Assembly (NCBI GenBank): GCA_947359465.1
Contig: OX375881.1
Span: 72,501,914-72,565,913 of the forward strand
Reading direction: 5' to 3'
From: Metellina segmentata
Taxonomy: Eukaryota > Arthropoda > Arachnida > Araneae > Tetragnathidae
DNA length: 64,000 bases
Shown: piece by piece, positions 58,434 through 64,000 of the stretch
Layout: each line of letters opens with the position of its first letter
Numbering within the stretch: position 1 is the stretch's first letter
The notes under the pieces: generated by a model
The model's database searches: none
What the model was told of the DNA's origin: nothing
Seen by the model: only the letters and a program-made list of their open reading frames with translations
Translations under genes and position numbers: made by a program

Positions 58434-58694
58434 GTTTTCTTTTGCTGATTATAATTTAAGAACCAACTGGTTCGAACTTTTGACATTAAAAGTTTCACGC
58501 CCATCACACAACTTTTGTTTTTACACAATCGTTTTTGAACAATGACTTAATTACTTAAAGTTTAACCGTATACACTGAGCTCAACTGACGTAAATGATAA
58601 GTTAAAGCATTTTACATAAATGAACATTGAAACTAACTATAATCGTTTTGTCTCGTTTGAAAAGAAGCGTAATATAATTTTTTTAATATTTGGA

Positions 58695-58784
58695 ACCTCG
58701 GTAGCGCAGTAGGCAGCGCGTGAGTCTCATAATCACTCGACACGAGTAATCTGAAGGTCGTGAGTTCGATCCTCACTCGGGGCA
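58695..58784 (+). tRNA. tRNA-Met-like unit 169, class G28
   Basis: First base A (ACCTCGG) loses the G1-C72 pair. Confidence 0.45.
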
Positions 58785-59044
58785 GTTTTCTTTTGCTGAT
58801 TATAATTTAAGAACCAACTGGTTCGAACTTTTAACATTAAAAGTTTCACGCCCATTAAATAACTTTTCTTTTACACAATCGGTTATGAACAATTATTTAA
58901 TTACTTAAAGTTTAACCGTATACACTGAGCTCAACTGACGCAATGATAAGTTAAAGCATTTTACATAAATGAACATTGAAACTAACTATAATCGTTTTGT
59001 CTCGTATGAAAGGAAGCGTAATATAATTTTTATCACTAATTGGA

Positions 59045-59132
59045 GCCTCGGTAGCGCAGTAGGCAGCGGCTGTCTCATAATCACTCGACACGAGTAATCT
59101 GAAGGTCGTGAGTTCGATCCTCACTCGGGGCA
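59045..59132 (+). pseudogene. tRNA-Met pseudogene unit 170, class D2
   Basis: D2 tRNA under a P-type spacer (AACATTGAAAC, GAAAGGAAG); a recombinant. Confidence 0.7.
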
Positions 59133-59392
59133 GTTTTCTTTTGCTGATTATAATTTAAGAACCAACTGGTTCGAACTTTTAACATTAAAAGTTTCACGCC
59201 CATTAAATAACTTTTCTTTTACACAATCGGTTATGAACAATTATTTAATTACTTAAAGTTTAACCGTATACACTGAGCTCAACTGACGCAATGATAAGTT
59301 AAAGCATTTTACATAAATGAACATTGAAACTAACTATAATCGTTTTGTCTCGTATGAAAGGAAGCGTAATATAATTTTTATCACTAATTAGA

Positions 59393-59482
59393 GCCTCGGT
59401 AGCGCAGTAGGCAGCGCGTCAGTCTCATAATCACTCGACACGAGTAATCTGAAGGTCGTGAGTTCGATTTTCACTCGGGGCA
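59393..59482 (+). tRNA. tRNA-Met(CAU) unit 171, class P
   Basis: GATTTTCAC. Confidence 0.65.
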
Positions 59483-59743
59483 GTTTTCTTTTGCTGATTA
59501 TAATTTAAGAACCAACTGGTTCGAACTTTTGACATTAAAAGTTTCAAGCCCATCACACAACTTTTGTTTTTACACATTCGTTTATGAACAATGACTTAAT
59601 TACTTAAAGTTTATCCATATACACTGAGCTCAACCTACGCAATGAAAAGTTAAAGCAGTTTAAATAAATGAACATGGAAACTAATCATAATCGCTTTGTC
59701 TCCTATGAATGGGAGCGTAACATAATTTTTATCACTAATTGGA

Positions 59744-59833
59744 GCCTCGGTAGCGCAGTAGGCAGCGCGTCAGTCTCATAATCACTCGACACGAGTAATA
59801 TGAAGGTCGTGAGTTCGATCCTCACTCGGGGCA
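59744..59833 (+). tRNA. tRNA-Met unit 172, class P
   Basis: C40 to A as in unit 160, but GCCTCGG under a T3-type spacer. Confidence 0.6.
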
Positions 59834-60094
59834 GTTTTCTTTTGCTGATTATAATTTAATAACCAACTGGTTCGAACTTTTGACTTTAAAAGTTTCACGC
59901 CCATCACACAACTTTTGTTTTTACACAATCGTTTATGAACAATGATTTAATTACTTAAAGTTTAACCGTATACACTGAGTTCAACTGACGCAATGAAAAG
60001 TTAAAGCATTTTACATAAATGAACATTGAAAGTAACTATAATCGTTTTGTCTCGTATGAAAGGAAGCGTAATATAATTTTTATCACTAATTGGA

Positions 60095-60184
60095 GCCTCG
60101 GTACCGCAGTAGGCAGCGCGTCAGTCTCATAATCACTCGACACGAGTAATCTGAAGGTCGTGAGTTATATCCTCAAAAGGGATC
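60095..60184 (+). pseudogene. tRNA-Met pseudogene unit 173, class BA
   Basis: A box GTACCGCAG too. Confidence 0.72.
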
Positions 60185-60443
60185 GTTTTCTTTTGCTGAT
60201 TATAATCAAAGAACCAACTGGTTTGAAATTTTAACATTAAAAGTTTCACGAACATCACACAATTTTTTTTTACACAATCGTTTATGAACAATGACTTAAT
60301 TACTTAAAGTTTATCCATATACCCTAAGCTCAACCTACGCAATGAAAAGTTAAAGCTGTTTACATAAATGAACATGGAAACTAAACATAATCGTTTTGTC
60401 TCCTATGAAAGGGAGCGTAATATAATTTTTATCACTAATTGGA

Positions 60444-60531
60444 GCCTCGGTAGCGCAGTAGGCAGCGGATGTCTCATAATCACTCGACACGAGTAATCTG
60501 AAGGTCGTGAGTTCGATCCTCACTCGGGGCA
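60444..60531 (+). pseudogene. tRNA-Met pseudogene unit 174, class D2
   Basis: GCGGATGTC form. Confidence 0.7.
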
Positions 60532-60791
60532 GTTTTCTTTTGCTGGTTATAATTTAAGAACCAACTGGTTCGAACTTTTAACATTAAAAGTTTCACGCCC
60601 ATCAAATAACTTTTCTTTTACACAATCGGTTATGAACAATTATTTAATTACTTAAAGTTTAACCGTTTACACTGAGCTCAACTGACGCAATGATAAGTTA
60701 AAGCATTTTACATAAATGAACATTGAAACTAATTATAATCGTTTTGTCTCGTATGAAAGGAAGCGTAATATAATTTTTATCACCAATTAGA

Positions 60792-60881
60792 GCCTCGGTA
60801 GCGCAGTAGGCAGCGCGTCAGTCTCATAATCACTCGACTCGAGTAATCTGAAGGTCGTGAGTTCGATCCTCACTCGGGGCA
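60792..60881 (+). tRNA. tRNA-Met(CAU) unit 175, class P
   Basis: Intron CTCGACTCGAG; mature part intact. Confidence 0.8.
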
Positions 60882-61141
60882 GTTTTCTTTTGCTGATTAT
60901 AATTTAAGAACCGACTGGTTTGAACTTTTAACATTAAAAGTTTCAAGCACATCACACAACTTTTTTTCTACACATTCGTTTATGAACAATGACTTAATTA
61001 CTTAAAGTTTAACCATATACACTGAGCTCAACCTACGCAATGAAAAGTTAAAGCAGTTTACATAAATGAACATGGAAACTAATCATAATCGTTTTGTCTC
61101 CTATGAATGGGAGCGTAACATAATTTTTATCACTGATTGGA

Positions 61142-61231
61142 ACCTCGGTAGCGCAGTAGGCAGCGCGTCAGTCTCATAATCACTCGACACGAGTAATCTG
61201 AAGGTCGTGAGTTCGATCCTCACTCGAGGCA
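61142..61231 (+). tRNA. tRNA-Met unit 176, class P
   Basis: ACCTCGG and TCGAGGCA; first pair lost, and G69 to A turns U4-G69 into U4-A69. Confidence 0.6.
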
Positions 61232-61490
61232 GTTTTCTTTTGCTGATTATAATTTAAGAACAATTGGTTCGAACTTTTAACATTAAAAGTTTCACGCCCA
61301 TCAAATAACTTTTCTTTTACAGAATCGGTTATGAACAATTATTTAATTACTTAAAGTTTAACCGTATACACTGAGCTCAACTGACGCAATGATAAGTTAA
61401 AGCATTTTACATAAATGAACATTGAAACTAACTATAATCGTTTTGTCTCGTATGAAAGGAAGCGTAATATAATTTTTATCACTAATTAGA

Positions 61491-61580
61491 GCCTCGGTAG
61501 CGCAGTAGGCAGCGCGTCAGTCTCATAATCACTCGACACGAGTAATCTGAAGGTCGTGAGTTCGATTCTCACTCGGGGCA
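61491..61580 (+). tRNA. tRNA-Met(CAU) unit 177, class P
   Basis: GATTCTCAC. Confidence 0.8.
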
Positions 61581-61841
61581 GTTTTCTTTTGCTGATTATA
61601 ATTTAAGAACCAACTGGTTCGAACTTTTGACATTAAAAGTTTCACGCCCATCACACAACTTTTGTTTTTACACAATCGTTTATGAACAATGATTTAATTA
61701 CATAAAGTTTAACCGTATACACTGAGTTCAACTGACGCAATGAAAAGTTAAAGCATTTTACATAAATGAACATTGAAAGTAACTATAATCGTTTTATCTC
61801 GTATGAAAGGAAGCGTAATATAATTTTTATCACTAATTGGA

Positions 61842-61931
61842 ACCTCGGTAGCGCAGTAGGCAGCGCGTCAGTCTCATAATCACTCGACACGAGTAATCTG
61901 AAGGTCGTGAGTTCGATCCTCACTCAGGGCA
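61842..61931 (+). tRNA. tRNA-Met unit 178, class P
   Basis: ACCTCGG with TCAGGGCA; two acceptor mismatches. Confidence 0.55.
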
Positions 61932-62191
61932 GTTTTCTTTTGCTGATTATAATTTCAGAACCGACTGGTTTGAACTTTTAATATTAAAAGTTTCACGCAC
62001 ATCACACAACTTTTTTTTTACACATTCGTTTATGAACAATGATTTAATTACTTAAAGTTTAACCGTATACACTGAGTTCAACTGACGCAATGAAAAGTTA
62101 AAGCATTTTACATAAATGAACATTGAAAGTAACTATAATCGTTTTATCTCGTATGAAAGGAAGCGTAATATAATTTTTATCACTAATTGGA

Positions 62192-62281
62192 GCCTCGGTA
62201 GCGCAGTAGGCAGCGCGTCAGTCTCATAATCACTCGACACGAGTAATCTGAAGGTCGTGAGTTCGATCCTCACTCAGGGCA
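62192..62281 (+). tRNA. tRNA-Met unit 179, class P
   Basis: TCAGGGCA leaves one acceptor mismatch. Confidence 0.62.
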
Positions 62282-62541
62282 GTTTTCTTTTGCTGATTAT
62301 AATTTCAGAACCGACTGGTTTGAACTTTTAATATTAAAAGTTTCACGCACATCACACAACTTTTTTTTTACACATTCGTTTATGAACAATGACTTAATTA
62401 CTTAAAGTTTAACCGTATACACTGAGTTCAACTGACGCAACGATAAGTTAAAGCATTTTACATAAATGAACATGGAAACTAATCATAATCGTTTTGTCTC
62501 GTATGAAACGAAGCGTAATATAATTTTTATCACCAATTAGA

Positions 62542-62631
62542 GCCTCCGTAGCGCAGTAGGCAGCGCGTCAGTCTCATTATCACTCGACTCGAGTAATCTG
62601 AAGGTCGTGAGTTCGATCCTCACTCGGGGCA
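62542..62631 (+). tRNA. tRNA-Met unit 180, class P
   Basis: GCCTCCG acceptor, CATTATC and intron CTCGACTCGAG. Confidence 0.58.
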
Positions 62632-62891
62632 GTTTTCTTTTGCTGATTATAATTTAAGAACCGACTGGTTTGAACTTTTAACATTAAAAGTTTCAAGCAC
62701 ATCACACAACTTTTTTTCTACACATTCGTTTATGAACAATGACTTAATTACTTAAAGTTTATCCATATACACTGAGCTCAACCTACGCAATGAAAAGTTA
62801 AAGCAGTTTACATAAATGAACATGGAAACTAATCATAATCGTTTTGTCTCCTATGAATGGGAGCGTAACATAATTTTTATCACTAATTGGA

Positions 62892-62981
62892 GCCTCGGTA
62901 GCGCAGTAGGCAGCGCGTCAATCTCATAATCACTCGACACGAGTAATCTGAAGGTCGTGAGTTCGATCCTCACTCGGGGCA
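62892..62981 (+). tRNA. tRNA-Met unit 181, class P
   Basis: G30 to A (TCAAT) loses a pair in the anticodon stem. Confidence 0.6.
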
Positions 62982-63240
62982 GTTTTCTTTTGCTGATTAT
63001 AATTTAAGAACAACTGGTTCGAACTTTTAACATTAAAAGTTTCACGCCCATCAAATAACTTTTCTTTTACAGAATCGGTTATGAACAATTATTTAATTAC
63101 TTAAAGTTTAACCGTATACACTGAGCTCAACTGACGCAATTATAAGTTAAAGCATTTTACATAAATGAACATTGAAACTAACTATAATCGTTTTGTTTCG
63201 TATGAAAGGAAGCGTGATATAATTTTTATCACTAATTAGA

Positions 63241-63330
63241 GCCTCGGTAGCGCAGTAGGCAGCGCGTCAGTCTCATAATCACTCGACACGAGTAATCTGA
63301 AGGTTGTGAGTTCGATTCTCACTCGGGGCA
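63241..63330 (+). tRNA. tRNA-Met(CAU) unit 182, class P
   Basis: Variable loop AGGTT and GATTCTCAC. Confidence 0.75.
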
Positions 63331-63591
63331 GTTTTCTTTTGCTGATTATAATTTAAGAACCAACTGGTTCGAACTTTTGACATTAAAAGTTTCACGCCCA
63401 TCACACAACTTTTGTTTTTACACAATCGTTTATGAACAATGATTTAATTACTTAAAGTTTATCCATATACCCTGAGCTCAACCTACGCAATGAAAAGTTA
63501 AAGCTGTTTACATAAATGAACATGGAAACTAAACATAATCGTTTTGTCTCCTATGAAAGGGAGCGTAATATAATTTTTATCACTAATTGGA

Positions 63592-63679
63592 GCCTCGGTA
63601 GCGCAGTAGGCAGCGGCTGTCTCATAATCACTCGACACGAGTAATCTGAAGGTCGTGAGTTCGATCCTCACTCGGGGCA
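63592..63679 (+). pseudogene. tRNA-Met pseudogene unit 183, class D2
   Basis: Typical D2. Confidence 0.7.
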
Positions 63680-63939
63680 GTTTTCTTTTGCTGGTTATAA
63701 TTTAAGAACCAACTGGTTCGAACTTTTAACATTAAAAGTTTCACGCCCATCAAATAACTTTTCTTTTACACAATCGGTTATGAACAATTATTTAATTACT
63801 TAAAGTTTAACCGTATACACTGAGCTCAACTGACGCAATGATAAGTTAAAGCATTTTACATAAATGAACATTGAAACTAATTATAATCGTTTTGTCTCGT
63901 ATGAAAGGAAGCGTAATATAATTTTTATCACCAATTAGA

Positions 63940-64000
63940 GCCTCGCTAGCGCATTAGGCAGCGCGTCAGTCTCATAATCACTCGACACGAGTAATCTGAA
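63940..64000 (+). tRNA. tRNA-Met unit 184, class P, cut by window end
   Basis: First 61 bases only, ending after the 3' anticodon stem. GCCTCGC and CATTAGGC are changed. Confidence 0.6.

Larger units (their letters stand above)
53570..58460 (+). repeat. Tandem duplication of 7 units (units 155-161 and 162-168)
   Basis: tRNA starts 53802, 54150, 54500, 54850, 55198, 55548, 55898 match 56247 to 58344 at offset 2444-2446. Shared marks are CCCATAA, the intron CTCGACTCGAG, GTAGAGCAG and GATTTTCAATCGG. Both copies begin at CGAACATCACACAATTTT. Confidence 0.85.
61690..62390 (+). repeat. Single-unit duplication (units 178 and 179)
   Basis: Offset 350. Both share GTTTTATCTCG upstream, TCAGGGCA at the tRNA 3' end and AATTTCAGAACC after it. 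Unit 178 alone has ACCTCGG. Confidence 0.75.
1..64000 (+). repeat. Tandem array of ~349-bp tRNA-Met units filling the window
   Basis: About 184 tRNA-like genes start every 346-351 bp, all on the + strand; two shortened units (units 137 and 144) are the exceptions. Each unit is tRNA (88-90 bp), double T-run, a stretch with two short inverted repeats, a T-rich tract of 7-10 T, an AT-rich middle, then a TATA-like element before the next tRNA. The tRNA part is clearly more GC-rich than the spacer. Units differ by point changes and small indels and fall into six tRNA classes with matching spacer types. The array starts before base 1 and continues past base 64000. Every inter-tRNA stretch of about 259 bp is this spacer; nothing else was seen in any of them. 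Confidence 0.97.

Noticed and set aside
1..64000. CRISPR array
   Set aside because: The period is about 349 bp, the whole unit is conserved including what would be spacers, and no cas gene or short direct repeat pattern is present.
1..64000. tRNA-derived SINE family
   Set aside because: Units are head to tail with constant spacing, a terminator follows the tRNA at once, and there is no A-rich tail, target-site duplication or dispersed insertion.
1..64000. Initiator tRNA-Met, or tRNA-Ile with modified CAU
   Set aside because: The T-loop is TTCGATC with a normal T54 and the first pair is G1-C72, unlike eukaryotic initiators. A lysidine-type CAU tRNA-Ile is bacterial or organellar, and the nuclear-type intron and terminator argue against that.
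1..64000. Bacterial tRNA attachment sites or phage integration hot spot
   Set aside because: No integrase, no phage genes and no second element; the intron and Pol III signals are eukaryotic.
1..64000. 5S rRNA, snRNA or rDNA spacer repeat
   Set aside because: The only RNA-like part of the unit is the tRNA; no 5S or snRNA motif was recognised in the spacer on either strand.

Overview
The window is a single uninterrupted tandem array. About 184 head-to-tail copies of a unit of roughly 349 bp fill all 64 kb on the + strand, and neither array edge is inside the window. Each unit has one 90-nt tRNA-like gene (73-nt mature form plus a 17-nt intron) and an AT-rich spacer of about 259 bp. I see no protein-coding gene, rRNA, transposon or CRISPR array. 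The mature consensus folds as a cloverleaf with anticodon CAU and a T-loop of TTCGATC, so it is an elongator tRNA-Met and not an initiator. The 17-nt insertion after position 37 is where eukaryotic nuclear tRNA introns lie. With the Pol III signals (internal A and B boxes, a TTTT terminator directly after the gene, a TATA-like upstream element) this points to eukaryotic nuclear DNA. From memory the mature sequence resembles animal elongator tRNA-Met most, so an animal host is likely but not proven.

Classes used below, with mature-tRNA numbering. P (67 copies): acceptor GCCTCGG and generally intact arms. T3 (19): C3 to T (GCTTCGG), giving a wobble pair, under a spacer with CATAAT in place of TATAAT. 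G28 (21): TGAGT in the 5' anticodon stem, giving a G28-G42 mismatch, usually under a spacer ending TAATATTTGGA. D2 (39, 88 nt): a shared 2-nt deletion (GCGGCTGT for GCGCGTCAGT) that breaks the D and anticodon stems. BA (18): T-loop/B box GTTATATCC with an unpaired 3' acceptor. BC (20): GTTCCATCC with an unpaired 3' acceptor (CGGGAAA or TGGGAAA). D2, BA and BC are called pseudogenes, so about 42 percent of the array looks unable to give a normal tRNA, while about 86 P/T3 copies are intact or near intact.

Layout. The units are not random neighbours; classes recur in fixed orders, as in higher-order repeats of satellite DNA. Units 1-14 (1-4.8 kb) are the most varied. Units 15-42 (4.8-14.8 kb) hold two versions of a 12-unit block. 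Units 43-53 (14.8-18.5 kb) include a repeated 3-unit block. Units 54-77 (18.5-26.9 kb) repeat 7- and 4-unit blocks. Units 78-95 (26.9-33.2 kb) are a mixed zone of the same classes. Units 96-115 (33.2-40.2 kb) are a clean tandem duplication of 10 units. Units 112-123 repeat a 6-unit block, and units 125-130 repeat a 3-unit block. Units 131-144 (45.5-50.1 kb) repeat a 7-unit block that includes a unit shortened by 94 bp. Units 155-168 (53.6-58.5 kb) are two copies of a 7-unit block. Units 169-184 run to the window end, where unit 184 is cut.

The best reading is a tRNA gene turned satellite: a functional multicopy tRNA locus evolving by unequal exchange, in which damaged copies have been amplified together with good ones. 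All positions were read by eye; no alignment, tRNA scanner or database was run.
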